Positions 25,828 through 34,700 of a stretch of DNA of 64,000 nucleotides are shown here, in pieces; positions within the stretch are counted from its first letter, which is position 1, and each line of letters begins with the position of its first letter. The stretch is from Poriferisodalis sp965214215 (GTDB lineage: Bacteria; Actinomycetota; Acidimicrobiia; Acidimicrobiales; Poriferisodalaceae), in the NCBI RefSeq assembly GCF_965214215.1, contig NZ_CBDCBD010000003.1, positions 310,001-374,000 of the forward strand, in the 5' to 3' direction. The position numbers were made by a program, and so were the translations under genes. A model generated the notes under the pieces. It searched no databases. It was not told the DNA's origin and saw only the letters and a program-made list of their open reading frames with translations.

Positions 25828-25920
25828 GGGCGCACCGACCCACGCCTCAAAGCACAGCAGACGGCTTGCACACTGACGACATAGAGAGTTCTGCCGCCTC
25901 CACAGCGGGCGCACCGACCC
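25813..25920 (+). repeat. 29-bp direct repeat carrying a second copy of the pairing arm
   Basis: The sequences at 25813-25841 and 25892-25920 are identical over 29 bp, beginning TGCCGCCTCCACAGC and ending CACCGACCC. Each can pair with the left arm at 25749-25763, so two alternative long stems are possible. The second copy ends 10 nt before the stop of the convergent flavoprotein gene. Confidence 0.6.
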
Positions 25921-25930
25921 GCGCGGCCCC

Positions 25931-27262
25931 TCAGCTCCAGGGGTAGGGCGAGTTGCTCACTGGGTGGAGCCGGCCCTCGGCGTAGCGCGAGTAGCGGAAC
26001 GGCTCCAGCAACGCCTGGGGTTCGCCGAGCAGCTCGCGGGCCACCAGCGCACCGACACCGATCATCTTGTAGCCGTGGTTGGAGTCGGCGATGAAGAAGA
26101 CGTTGTCGCAGAACGTGTCGAACACCGGGAAGTTGTCGGGCGAGAAGCTGCCGATCCCCCCGGAGGGCTCATCGCTGATGAGATGCGTCTTGCCCTCGAA
26201 GCGCTTGTGGCAGTGCGCCAGTGCCGCGGTCCAGGTGCGGTAGAAGTCACCTCCCACCACGAAGTCGGGCGAGTCGGGGCCGTACGGATCGACCGCCACC
26301 TGGTCGGATGGCTTGTCCACCACGTAGGGCATGTAGCCGCCTTGCACGCCGCCGAAATTGAAGTCGGGCTTGTAGTAGATGCCCCACGGCCCCTCGGTGA
26401 CCAGGCCGTCGGCGTCGTAGAGGGGTGCGTCGGTGTCGACGTGCACCACCGGCGGCATGTTGCCCTCGTTGTCGGTCAGATAGCCGGGATCGACCGTGAG
26501 GGTGCCCTCCTGCAGGCACATGTAGGTCCAGGTCGGCACGTTGTGCAGCTCGCCGTCGGCACCCAAGATGTCGGTAGTGGTCGGCAGGTCGAGCATCGCC
26601 CAGATCTTCTGCACCCACGGCCCCACGGCCACGACTACGTGCTCGCAGCGAACGGCGCCCTGGTCAGTCAGCACGGCCGTGACTGCCCCGGAATTTTCCT
26701 GGTCAAACCCGGTGACGGTCACTCCCCCGACCACTTCGACCTCTTCTGCGGAGACCTTGCCCGCCAGGCCCTTCAGCGAGGCCATGTTGTTGGCGTAGCC
26801 GCCACGGTGCTCGTGCAGCACGCTAGTGATGCCTTGGGCCTGCCAGTCGTCGAAGATGCCCTTCATGTAGCTGGCCGAGGCCTCAGCACCTTCGACGAAC
26901 GTGGACGAGTAGCCGATGGCCTGCTGCTGGGCGTGGATCGACGCCACGTCTGAACGCATGGCCTCGTGGCTGATCTGCATGTAGCCCACGGGGTGATACG
27001 AGAACGCTTCGGGGTCGCTGTCCCAGACGTCCACCGAGTGAGCCATGAGCTCGCGCATGGCCGGCTGGAAATAGTTGTTGCGGATGACGCCGCAGGCGAT
27101 GCCCGAGGCGCCCGCGCCGACACCCGACTTGTCGATCACGACGATGTCGGCACCCGAACCCCGACCCGACGACCTCAGGTCGCGGGCGAGGTTCCACGCG
27201 GTGGACAGGCCGTGGATGCCCGAACCGATGATGACGTAACGAGCGCTGGTCGGTAGTGCCAT
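25931..27262 (-). CDS. FAD-dependent oxidoreductase, SoxB/DAO family
   Basis: A 443-aa flavoprotein. FAD-binding site: YVIIGSGIHGLSTAWNLA, then VIDKSGVGAGASG with the GNRY-like acceptor loop IACGVIRNNYFQPAMRE. The C-terminus NVFFIADSNHGYKMIGVG contacts the cofactor. The arrangement resembles the beta-subunit of sarcosine oxidase or the N-methylglutamate dehydrogenase A subunit, but it stands alone without alpha, gamma or delta subunits. It is the last gene of the gmaS-mgsABC minus-strand operon, 64 nt after the 156-aa gene, so N-methylglutamate or a related secondary amine is a likely substrate. Confidence 0.8.
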   Translation of the reverse strand: MALPTSARYVIIGSGIHGLSTAWNLARDLRSSGRGSGADIVVIDKSGVGAGASGIACGVIRNNYFQPAMRELMAHSVDVWDSDPEAFSYHPVGYMQISHEAMRSDVASIHAQQQAIGYSSTFVEGAEASASYMKGIFDDWQAQGITSVLHEHRGGYANNMASLKGLAGKVSAEEVEVVGGVTVTGFDQENSGAVTAVLTDQGAVRCEHVVVAVGPWVQKIWAMLDLPTTTDILGADGELHNVPTWTYMCLQEGTLTVDPGYLTDNEGNMPPVVHVDTDAPLYDADGLVTEGPWGIYYKPDFNFGGVQGGYMPYVVDKPSDQVAVDPYGPDSPDFVVGGDFYRTWTAALAHCHKRFEGKTHLISDEPSGGIGSFSPDNFPVFDTFCDNVFFIADSNHGYKMIGVGALVARELLGEPQALLEPFRYSRYAEGRLHPVSNSPYPWS

Positions 27263-27326
27263 GAGGGTCTTCTTGATGATTGGCTGCTTGAAGCTGATCG
27301 TGGTGTGGCTTGTGGAGAATGTCGGC

Positions 27327-27797
27327 TCAGTGGGCAGTCGGGGCTGACCACCCCTCCAGCACTGGCGCGCGCCAGTCGGTGCCGACGATTCGGGAGTCTT
27401 CGACCCACGGTCCGAGTTCCACCTGGGGGAACTTGCAGTGGATGTCCTTGAGGGTGATGCCGTAGCTGTTGCCCTCGATGAGGTGCTTCATGAGCACCTT
27501 GCGGGCAATCTCGTCCTCGCGTCCCACCGGGATCTCGAAGTAGATCTTGAGGAACGAGTTCGAGTACCGGTCGAACACCGCCGGGACACCGTCCTCGGCG
27601 AGCAGGGTGATGTCCTCGAGCCAGTTGATGTCGGGCCCAGGCGTGAGCGCCAAGAGGTCGATGTCTTCGACGAGCGACATGTCCTCTTGGTACGGAAATC
27701 GCTTGCCTGCCAGCACCTCTGCATCGATGGCGACGGTGCGGGTCTCGCGCGTGCTCTCGCCCGTGCTTGCTGCTCCTGCGTTTGATGCTGCAGCCAT
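27327..27797 (-). CDS. unrecognised protein in the N-methylglutamate synthase operon
   Basis: A 156-aa protein. The first 25 residues are Ala/Ser/Thr-rich; the rest has KRFPYQEDM, DLLALTPGPDINWLEDITLL, an FDRYSNSFLKIYFEIP strand and a GITLKDIHCKFPQVELGPWV C-terminal half. It has one Cys, no zinc ribbon and no membrane helix, so it is not a SoxD-type delta subunit. It starts 2 nt after the mgsC stop with GGAGG 8 nt upstream, so it is tightly coupled to mgsC. It could be an accessory subunit of the synthase or of the downstream flavoprotein. I do not recognise the family. Confidence 0.7.
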   Translation of the reverse strand: MAAASNAGAASTGESTRETRTVAIDAEVLAGKRFPYQEDMSLVEDIDLLALTPGPDINWLEDITLLAEDGVPAVFDRYSNSFLKIYFEIPVGREDEIARKVLMKHLIEGNSYGITLKDIHCKFPQVELGPWVEDSRIVGTDWRAPVLEGWSAPTAH

Positions 27798-27799
27798 GT

Positions 27800-29218
27800 C
27801 TAGAGACCTCCGTCGATCACGTGCTTGTCGAAGAGGTCACGGATCTCTTGGAGCGTCCGTTCCTCGGTGACGCCGGGGATGTAGTTGGTGCCGGCGAGGG
27901 GCACTTTGGCCATGGCGGCGGCCTCGTGGGTCAGCGCCGCCAGGTCCTCGGGTTCGAGCGAGTGGATGTTGGTCTTGCCGCAGGCCCGGGCCAGCATCTG
28001 CACTTCCATCGTCAAGGTGATGAGGAAGTTGTAGACCCGCAGGGCGGCCTCGTCGACGTCGAGACGCTTGCGGAGCTCCACGTCCTGGGTGGCAACGCCC
28101 ACCGGGCACCTACCGGTGTGGCAGTGGTAACACTCGCCAGCCGGAACGCCGATCGTGCCCTCGTAGTCGGTGACGCCGGGGATTTCCTTGTTGCAGTTGA
28201 GCGCCATCAGCGCCGCCGTGCCCAGGGCAATGGCGTCGGCGCCGAGCGCCAAGCACTTGGCGACGTCGCCGCCGTTGCGGATACCGCCCGCCACGACCAG
28301 ATCGATGTCGTCGGCGAGACCGACGTCTTCGAGCGCCCGGCGGGCTTCGGGGATCGCTGCCATCAACGGGATGCCGGTCTCCTCGGTCGCCAAGTGCGGC
28401 CCGGCACCCGTGCCACCCTCCGCGCCGTCGAGGTAGATGACGTCGGGGCCGCACTTGGCCGCCATCCGCACGTCGTCGTACACCCGGGCCGATCCCAGCT
28501 TGAGCTGGATCGGGATCTGGTAGTCCGTCGCCTCGCGAATCTCTTGGATCTTCAGCGACAGGTCGTCGGGGCCGAGCCAGTCGGGGTGACGTGCCGGTGA
28601 GCGCTGGTCGATGCCCGCCGGCAGCGACCGCATCTCGGCTACCTGCTCGGTGACCTTCTGGCCCATCAGGTGGCCGCCGAGGCCCACCTTGCAGCCCTGC
28701 CCGATGAAGAACTCCACCGCGTCGGCCAGCATCAGGTGGTGAGGGTTGAAGCCGTAGCGGCTCTGGATGATCTGGTAGTACCACTTGGTCGACAGATCAC
28801 GCTCGGGCGGGATCATGCCGCCCTCGCCCGAACAGGTGGCGGTTCCGGCCATCGAAGCGCCCTTGGCCAGGGCCATCTTGGCCTCGAGCGACAGCGCTCC
28901 GAAGCTCATGCCGGTGATGTACACCGGGATCTCCAGCTCGAGCGGTTTCTCGGCAAAGCGGGCGCCGATGACCGTCTTGGTCTCGCACTTCTCGCGGTAG
29001 CCCTCGATCACGAAGCGGGTGAGGGTGCCCGGCAGGAATACCAGCTCGTCCCAGTGGGGGATCTTCTTGAAGATGGAGAAGCCCCGCATCCGGTAGCGGC
29101 CCAGCTCGGACTTCACGTGGATGTCGTTGATCACCTCGCGGGTGAAGATCCGGCTCTTGCCGAGCACGTCAGTGCTCGCATTGACAGCGCTGTCGATAGT
29201 CGGGTTGTCGTCGGTCAT
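27800..29218 (-). CDS. mgsC: N-methylglutamate synthase, FMN-binding glutamate synthase-like subunit
   Basis: A 472-aa protein matching the central and FMN-binding part of the glutamate synthase large subunit. Motifs: ITGMSFGALSLEAKMALAKG and GGMIPPERD around the 2-iminoglutamate site, QLKLGSARVYDD and GAEGGTGAGPH for FMN binding, and a cysteine cluster ECYHCHTGRCPVGVATQ that holds the 3Fe-4S centre. In MgsABC this subunit joins methylamine to 2-oxoglutarate-derived carbon to make N-methylglutamate from gamma-glutamylmethylamide. The ATG at 29218 has GGGGGAAG before it. It is not a full GltB, since amidotransferase and GXGXG parts are separate genes (mgsA, mgsB), as in known mgs operons. Confidence 0.85.
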   Translation of the reverse strand: MTDDNPTIDSAVNASTDVLGKSRIFTREVINDIHVKSELGRYRMRGFSIFKKIPHWDELVFLPGTLTRFVIEGYREKCETKTVIGARFAEKPLELEIPVYITGMSFGALSLEAKMALAKGASMAGTATCSGEGGMIPPERDLSTKWYYQIIQSRYGFNPHHLMLADAVEFFIGQGCKVGLGGHLMGQKVTEQVAEMRSLPAGIDQRSPARHPDWLGPDDLSLKIQEIREATDYQIPIQLKLGSARVYDDVRMAAKCGPDVIYLDGAEGGTGAGPHLATEETGIPLMAAIPEARRALEDVGLADDIDLVVAGGIRNGGDVAKCLALGADAIALGTAALMALNCNKEIPGVTDYEGTIGVPAGECYHCHTGRCPVGVATQDVELRKRLDVDEAALRVYNFLITLTMEVQMLARACGKTNIHSLEPEDLAALTHEAAAMAKVPLAGTNYIPGVTEERTLQEIRDLFDKHVIDGGL

Positions 29219-29237
29219 GACTGTTCTTCCCCCTGCC

Positions 29238-30032
29238 CTAGTGGATGACGAGCTTGCGCTCGGACGGTTCAAGCTGGTCGTAGTTGTGCAGCACCTTGCC
29301 GCAGACGAATTTCTGGAACTCGGGCGGATTGCCGAGCCCGTGGAGCCCGAACTTGCGCTCGATCAGCTCGGTGTCGGCGTCGGTCCAGTCGCCAGGCACG
29401 CAGTCGACGCCGAGCGAGGCCACCTTGCCGGCCACGTAGATCTCCCCGTCGTACATCGAGTCGCCCAAGTTCATGCCTGCGTTGCCGCAGATGATCTGTC
29501 GGCCCCGCTGCATCATGAACCCGGTATTGATGCCGACATCGCCGAGCACGATGATCGTGCCGCCCTTCTGGTCGATGCCGGTGCGCGCGCCCACATCGCC
29601 CTTGACGATCAGATCGCCGCCCCTGATGGCAGCCCCGGTCAGCGAACCGGCGCTGCGCTCGATGGTGACGACGCCCGACATCATGTTCTCGGCCACCGAC
29701 CAGCCGACACGGCCATTGATGGTCACCTCTGGCCCGTCGATGAGCCCGCAGGCGAACCAGCCTGGGCTGCCTTCGAAGTGAATGCGGCAGCGCTTCAGGA
29801 TCCCGACCGCCAGCGAGTGCTTCGAGGCCGGATTCAAGATGGTGACGTCGGTGATGCCGTCGTCGTAGATGAGCTTGCGCAGCGCCATGTTGATCTGCCG
29901 GATGGTCAGGTCAGTTGCGTCGAAGCGCGCCCTTTCGCCGTCCACCTCGATGTTGTCGGGCATCTCGGCATGGGGCTCGACCAAGCCCCGGGCATCGTAA
30001 GAAATGCCGCTGCGGGAACCTATACCTGCCAC
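29238..30032 (-). CDS. mgsB: N-methylglutamate synthase, GXGXG-domain subunit
   Basis: A 264-aa protein corresponding to the C-terminal GXGXG beta-helix of glutamate synthase. The repeated turns are visible as VTINGRVGWSV, GGDLIVKGDVGART, GGTIIVLGDVGINTG and GRQIICGNAGMNLGD. It overlaps mgsA by 13 nt and ends 19 nt before mgsC, so the three are one transcript. The domain is structural and likely positions the other subunits in the complex. Confidence 0.85.
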   Translation of the reverse strand: MAGIGSRSGISYDARGLVEPHAEMPDNIEVDGERARFDATDLTIRQINMALRKLIYDDGITDVTILNPASKHSLAVGILKRCRIHFEGSPGWFACGLIDGPEVTINGRVGWSVAENMMSGVVTIERSAGSLTGAAIRGGDLIVKGDVGARTGIDQKGGTIIVLGDVGINTGFMMQRGRQIICGNAGMNLGDSMYDGEIYVAGKVASLGVDCVPGDWTDADTELIERKFGLHGLGNPPEFQKFVCGKVLHNYDQLEPSERKLVIH

Positions 30033-30949
30033 ACCAGCACCTCTCGCTCGTAGGGATCGCGGGTCACCACTTCACGCTTCACCAGCGATCGGATGGCCAC
30101 TTCCTCGGTGGCCACCGCCACCAGCGGCTCTGACTCGAACAGCACCAGCGGCTTGGCTGCCATCTCGTCCTTGGCGACACCGAGCTGGTTACCGGTGACG
30201 CAAACATAGGTGAACACGCCGTCGAGGTCGTCGAGGCTGTGCTTCATGGACGTCTCCAGCGACAGCCCCCGCGACATGAACTCAGCGAGGTACACCGCGA
30301 TGATCTCGGAGTCGCATTCGCTCTGGAAGCGGTGGCCGTGCTGCTCGAGCCGGCGCCGCCACTGGTGGTAGTTGGTGAGCTGGCCGTTGTGCACCACGGC
30401 CACGTCGGCGAACGGGTACGCCCAGTAGGGGTGCGCGCTGGCGAGGTCGACCTCGGACTCGGTGGCCATGCGCACATGCCCGATGCCGTGTGTGCCGTGG
30501 AACGATCCCAGGTTGTACTGGTCGCTGACCGTGGCGGCGTCGCCGAGGTCCTTGATGATTTCCAGCGAGCTGCCCAGCGACAGCACCTCACAGCCGGGAA
30601 CGTCCTCGAGATAGTCGGCCAGGGCCTTCAGATCACCGCCGTAGCGGATGGTGGCCCGGAATGCATAGCCGGTGTCGCTGGTGACCGTGGCCACCTCGGC
30701 CCCGATCTTGGCGAGGCGACTCTCGACCTCGGCCCGGTTCCGTTCGAGCCGCTCGGCCATGCCGATGCCCGTGCTCTTGTTGGGCTCGGCCAGCACGAAC
30801 CGGATGACAACAAGGTCGTCGGCTGGCCCGTACACCGCGTAACCCGTGGAATCCGGTCCTCGGTGCTTCATGGACTGGAGCATCGCGGTGAGCTCTGCTC
30901 CGATGTCGGCGGATCCGTCGCGGTGGATCACTCCGGCTATGCCGCACAT
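30020..30949 (-). CDS. mgsA: N-methylglutamate synthase, class II glutamine amidotransferase-like subunit
   Basis: A 309-aa Ntn-type amidotransferase. The catalytic nucleophile is Cys2 in MCGIAGVIH, exposed after Met removal, followed by MKHRGPDSTGYAVYG, GIGHVRMATES and VVHNGQLTNYHQWRR, which are the substrate Arg and the oxyanion Asn/Gly of the class. In this setting it would hydrolyse gamma-glutamylmethylamide rather than glutamine and hand on methylamine. It starts 98 nt after the gmaS stop. Confidence 0.85.
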   Translation of the reverse strand: MCGIAGVIHRDGSADIGAELTAMLQSMKHRGPDSTGYAVYGPADDLVVIRFVLAEPNKSTGIGMAERLERNRAEVESRLAKIGAEVATVTSDTGYAFRATIRYGGDLKALADYLEDVPGCEVLSLGSSLEIIKDLGDAATVSDQYNLGSFHGTHGIGHVRMATESEVDLASAHPYWAYPFADVAVVHNGQLTNYHQWRRRLEQHGHRFQSECDSEIIAVYLAEFMSRGLSLETSMKHSLDDLDGVFTYVCVTGNQLGVAKDEMAAKPLVLFESEPLVAVATEEVAIRSLVKREVVTRDPYEREVLVWQV

Positions 30950-31047
30950 GGTGTGTCCTCCTTCGTGGGTGCGTCTGTTCTTTCTTGGTCTGCAAAATTC
31001 GTTGCTCTAGGTGCGCCGGCCCTGCAATCAGCAGCGTCGGCAGGCGG

Positions 31048-32448
31048 TCAGGGCAGGATGTCGAGGTATTCCTCCACGTCCCAGTCGGAGACGGTGTGCA
31101 GGAACCGCTCCCACTCGTCGGTCTTGTAATGCATGAACACCTTGTACATCTCGCCGGGCAGAGCCGCCTTGACGACTTCGTCTGCGTCGAACGCCTCAAG
31201 GGCCTCGCCGAGGGTGAGCGGGATCTTCTGCACGTCCTTGCCCGACTCCACGGCCTCGTAGATGTTGCGCTCTTCGGGCGGGCCTGGGTCGAGGCCGCGG
31301 TCGAGGCCGTCGTCCATCGCCATCAAGAGCCCCGCGAAGGACAGGTGCGGGTTGACCGAGCTGTCGGCCGTTCGGTACTCGAAGCGACCCGGCGCACTGA
31401 TCCGCAAAGCAGTCGTGCGGTTCTGGAAGCCCCAGTCCGCGAAGACAGGCGCCCAAAAGCCGGTATCCCACAGCCTCCGGTAAGAATTGACCGTCGGCGC
31501 GCTCAGGCAGGTGAGCCCTCGGACGTGCTCGAGAATGCCGCCGATGGCCTTCATGCCCACAGGGCCGGGCAACTGCGGGTCGTCACCCTCGGGCATGAAC
31601 TTGTTGTTGCCGTCTGCGTCCCACAGCGAGATGTTGTGGTGGCAGCCATTGGCCGACACTCCCATGAAGGGCTTCGGCATGAAACACGGGAAGGCGCCCA
31701 TCTCACGGCCGACCTGCTTGCAGACTTGGCGGTAGGTGGTGAGCCGGTCGGCGGTGAGCTCGGCCCGGTCGAATTGGAAGTTCAGCTCGAGCTGGCCGGG
31801 GGCGTCCTCGTGGTCGCCTTGGATCATTTCGAGACCCATGTCCGTGCAGTACTCGATCACCTTGTGGATGATCGGCTGCAGCTCGGCGAACTGGTCGATG
31901 TGGTAGCAGTTCGGCCTGGTCATGCCCTCCACGGTCGGCTTACCGTCGGCGTCGGCCTTGAGCCACATCATCTCGGGCTCGCAGCCGGCCCGCAGGTGCA
32001 GACCGTGCTTGGCCTCGAAGTCGGCATGGAGCCGCTTCAGGTTGCCTCGGCAGTCCGATGTCAGGAAGGCGCCGCCGTCCACCTCTTCCTCACGACCCCG
32101 GAACAGGGTGCACCACACGCGGGCCGTCTTGGGGTCCCACGGCAGCCGCATGAACGTCTCGGGCTCGCCGATGCCGACGAGCTCGCGGGCCTCGGGGCCA
32201 TAGCCGATGTAGTTGCCATGACGATCGATGAAGAGATTGGCGGTGGAGCCATAGACCAATTGGAAGCCCTTGCGGGCGATCATCCCGAAGTGCTTGGCAG
32301 GTATGCCCTTGCCCATGATCCGGCCAGTGACAGACACGAATTGGCAGTACAGGTACTGGATGCCTTCGGCCGCGATTTGGGCCTCGACTTCGGCGATCTG
32401 CTCCTCGCGTCGGTCTGCGTTGACGAAGTTCTCAAGGTCGGTTGCCAT
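31048..32448 (-). CDS. gmaS: gamma-glutamylmethylamide synthetase (glutamine synthetase-like)
   Basis: A 466-aa protein of the glutamine synthetase fold, GlnT/GmaS group. Landmarks: YLYCQFVSVTGRIMGKGIP at the N-terminus, the metal and glutamate site AGCEPEMMW, QGDHEDAPGQLELNF, ANGCHHNISLWD and TVNSYRRLWD. GmaS ligates methylamine to glutamate using ATP. Assignment over ordinary GlnA rests on its position directly before mgsABC and near tmm/tdm; a glutamine synthetase III role cannot be excluded. The start at 32448 has GGGGGAG 3 nt upstream and gives normal length. It is divergent from the carboxypeptidase gene, with a 296-nt shared upstream region. Confidence 0.82.
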   Translation of the reverse strand: MATDLENFVNADRREEQIAEVEAQIAAEGIQYLYCQFVSVTGRIMGKGIPAKHFGMIARKGFQLVYGSTANLFIDRHGNYIGYGPEARELVGIGEPETFMRLPWDPKTARVWCTLFRGREEEVDGGAFLTSDCRGNLKRLHADFEAKHGLHLRAGCEPEMMWLKADADGKPTVEGMTRPNCYHIDQFAELQPIIHKVIEYCTDMGLEMIQGDHEDAPGQLELNFQFDRAELTADRLTTYRQVCKQVGREMGAFPCFMPKPFMGVSANGCHHNISLWDADGNNKFMPEGDDPQLPGPVGMKAIGGILEHVRGLTCLSAPTVNSYRRLWDTGFWAPVFADWGFQNRTTALRISAPGRFEYRTADSSVNPHLSFAGLLMAMDDGLDRGLDPGPPEERNIYEAVESGKDVQKIPLTLGEALEAFDADEVVKAALPGEMYKVFMHYKTDEWERFLHTVSDWDVEEYLDILP

Positions 32449-32744
32449 TGCTCCCCCTGTCTGGGCGGCTGTCAGGTCCATACGAACCGTAACGCCCCCG
32501 AAACCCGCGCTCCCGAACGCGCGCGGACCCCGCCGCAACCTAGCACAGAATCCGAGGGCACATCTAACCTGGGTAGCGGCTCTTTCCTCACAGTAGAGCA
32601 AATCGCCCAGCCGATCTTGTGCTGACGCGGGCGCAGATCGACAATATCGCGAGGGGGCGAGCCGGCTGCTGAGTGTTACCGTGGCTGCATGAGCGGCGCA
32701 GACACCGACGTGGCTGCCGACATCAACAAGCGCTCGACGGGGGC

Positions 32745-34700
32745 GTGAGCTGGGCGGTCGGCACCTCGTTCGGCAGCGCGAGGCCGGCCGAGCCACCCGC
32801 ACTGAGCCCCACCCCTGTGACCGAGCATCGACGCCGCTGGATTCGCACGGCGGTGGCGATAGTTCTCGCAACAGTCTTGGCACTGGCCCATGCCGTACCG
32901 GCAGGTGCGCAGACTGAGCAGTGGCAGGATCGGCTCACCGACGACTTCAGTGCCCTGCTGTCACGCAACGACACTCCGGCGGATACGTGCATGAGCGTGT
33001 CGGTGGACGGCGTACCGCTCGTGGAGCATCGCCACACCGAGATGATGGTCCCTGCGTCGCTGATGAAGCTGGCCACCGTCACTGCGGCGCTCGAATTGAT
33101 GGGCGCCGACCACCGCTTCGAGACCCGGGTGGTGGTGGATGCGGGCGATCTGGCCGCGGTGCGTGGTGGCGTGCTGCGCGGCGATGTGCATCTGGTCGGC
33201 GGCGGCGATCCGGTGCTTGCGACCAAGGGCTACATGCGCCGCTTGTGGGGAGAGCGGCCGTTCACCGATGCCGACCGGTTGGCTGCGTCGGTGAAAGCGG
33301 CACTCACCGAGCATGGCGTGCGCATCGTGGACGGCGCGATCGTCGGCGACGGCAGCCGGTACCCCGACAACGAACGCGACTACGTCTCCCACACCGTCGA
33401 CCGCCCAGCGGAGGGGGCCGACGACTCGGTGTGGAAGCCGTCGTATCGCTACACCAATCTCGCCGGACCGCTCGGCGGCTTGACGCTCAACGACGGCTAC
33501 CTGCGCCATCGCAGCGAGCGTCAGGCCCACACCCGATCGTCGGATCCCGCTCAGGGTGCCGCGTCGGTGTTCGACGACTTGCTCGAAGCCCGCGGACTGG
33601 TGATCCGGCACCGGCCACGATCGGGCGTCGCGCCCGGCGGCACTCGCCGTGTCGAGCTGGCGTCGATCAGCTCACCCGCGCTGGGCACCATCATCGAACG
33701 CACGGGTTCATATTCGGAGAACACCGCAGCGGAGATGCTCCTCAAAGAGATCGGCTATCGCACCACAGGCTCAGCCCGCGCGCAGGCAGTGATCGGTGCA
33801 GCAGCGGTGCTGTCGAAGGCGCTGGGCCCGGTGTCTGATGAGATCGAGATGGTCGACGGCTCAGGTCTGTCGGTGCACAACCAGATGTCCTGCCGTGCCG
33901 CGGTGGCACTGCTCGAGCGGGCACAGCGCGACGGCCCGCTGCTCGAGGGCCTCTCGGTAGCCGGCAAGACAGGCTCGCTGATTCGGTGCAGTCCCTCGTG
34001 GGGGGGTGCCGGCGGTGACGAGGCGAATCCGGTCAGGTCCAAGAGCGGCGGGCTCAACGACGTCATGGCGGTTGCGGGTCGCGTCGACGCCCGCAGCAGG
34101 CATGAGCTGAGTTTCGCGGTCATCTCCAACGCGCCGAATCTCATCTTGCGCAACAGCTGCGCTGCGCTGCGTCGCATCCCCATCACCGCTGCGGCTCGCT
34201 TCACCTACGCGCCGATCCGGCCGGCTTTCGCAGACATGACACCGGGACCCGCCGATGATGTCGCCGCCTCCGTCACCGATGCGGGGCTGATGAGCGCTTG
34301 CGATGCACACGGTGAGAGGTTCTGCCCCGACGACACCGTCTCACGTGCAGAATTCGCCGCGACGCTGACCGCGGCTGCCGATCTGGCAGCGCCAGCGGGC
34401 CTGCGCGGTGCCGTCGACAGCGCCGGCCACCGACATGGCGATGCCATCGACGCCGCCCTCGCGGCCGGTGTGATGAGCTACTGCGACGCTGTCAGTCGGA
34501 GGTTCTGCCCCGACATGGCGATCAGCAAGATGGAGGCGGCCGGCGGGGTGCTGCTCGCCGCAACCCGCCGCCACAATGGACCTATCGGCACTGAGTCTGT
34601 GGCCGCAGCGTGCGCCGCTGGTCGCAGCCTGCGCTGCAATCCGGCAACGCGCTTGGACCTCGCCTACTTCCTGCACACAGCATTCGACGTGAGCGACTGA
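32745..34700 (+). CDS. PBP4-type D-Ala-D-Ala carboxypeptidase with C-terminal SLH-like repeats
   Basis: A 651-aa exported protein. A signal peptide is evident (VAIVLATVLALAHAVPAGAQ, cleavage after AGA). The S13 peptidase motifs are present in order: SLMK (VPASLMKLATV), SxN (GSYSENTAA) and KTG (VAGKTGSL). It would trim peptidoglycan D-Ala-D-Ala and may have endopeptidase activity. The last 140 residues hold two SLH-like units with the short pattern CDAHGERFCPDDTVSRAEFA and CDAVSRRFCPDMAISKMEAA, suggesting wall anchoring. The GTG at 32745 is the likeliest start, but upstream starts are possible. No operon partner. Confidence 0.82.
   Translation: MSWAVGTSFGSARPAEPPALSPTPVTEHRRRWIRTAVAIVLATVLALAHAVPAGAQTEQWQDRLTDDFSALLSRNDTPADTCMSVSVDGVPLVEHRHTEMMVPASLMKLATVTAALELMGADHRFETRVVVDAGDLAAVRGGVLRGDVHLVGGGDPVLATKGYMRRLWGERPFTDADRLAASVKAALTEHGVRIVDGAIVGDGSRYPDNERDYVSHTVDRPAEGADDSVWKPSYRYTNLAGPLGGLTLNDGYLRHRSERQAHTRSSDPAQGAASVFDDLLEARGLVIRHRPRSGVAPGGTRRVELASISSPALGTIIERTGSYSENTAAEMLLKEIGYRTTGSARAQAVIGAAAVLSKALGPVSDEIEMVDGSGLSVHNQMSCRAAVALLERAQRDGPLLEGLSVAGKTGSLIRCSPSWGGAGGDEANPVRSKSGGLNDVMAVAGRVDARSRHELSFAVISNAPNLILRNSCAALRRIPITAAARFTYAPIRPAFADMTPGPADDVAASVTDAGLMSACDAHGERFCPDDTVSRAEFAATLTAAADLAAPAGLRGAVDSAGHRHGDAIDAALAAGVMSYCDAVSRRFCPDMAISKMEAAGGVLLAATRRHNGPIGTESVAAACAAGRSLRCNPATRLDLAYFLHTAFDVSD

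Noticed and set aside
30985..32625. A long plus-strand frame opposite gmaS.
   Set aside because: gmaS has complete catalytic motifs and a good ribosome-binding site; the antisense frame has no recognisable features.
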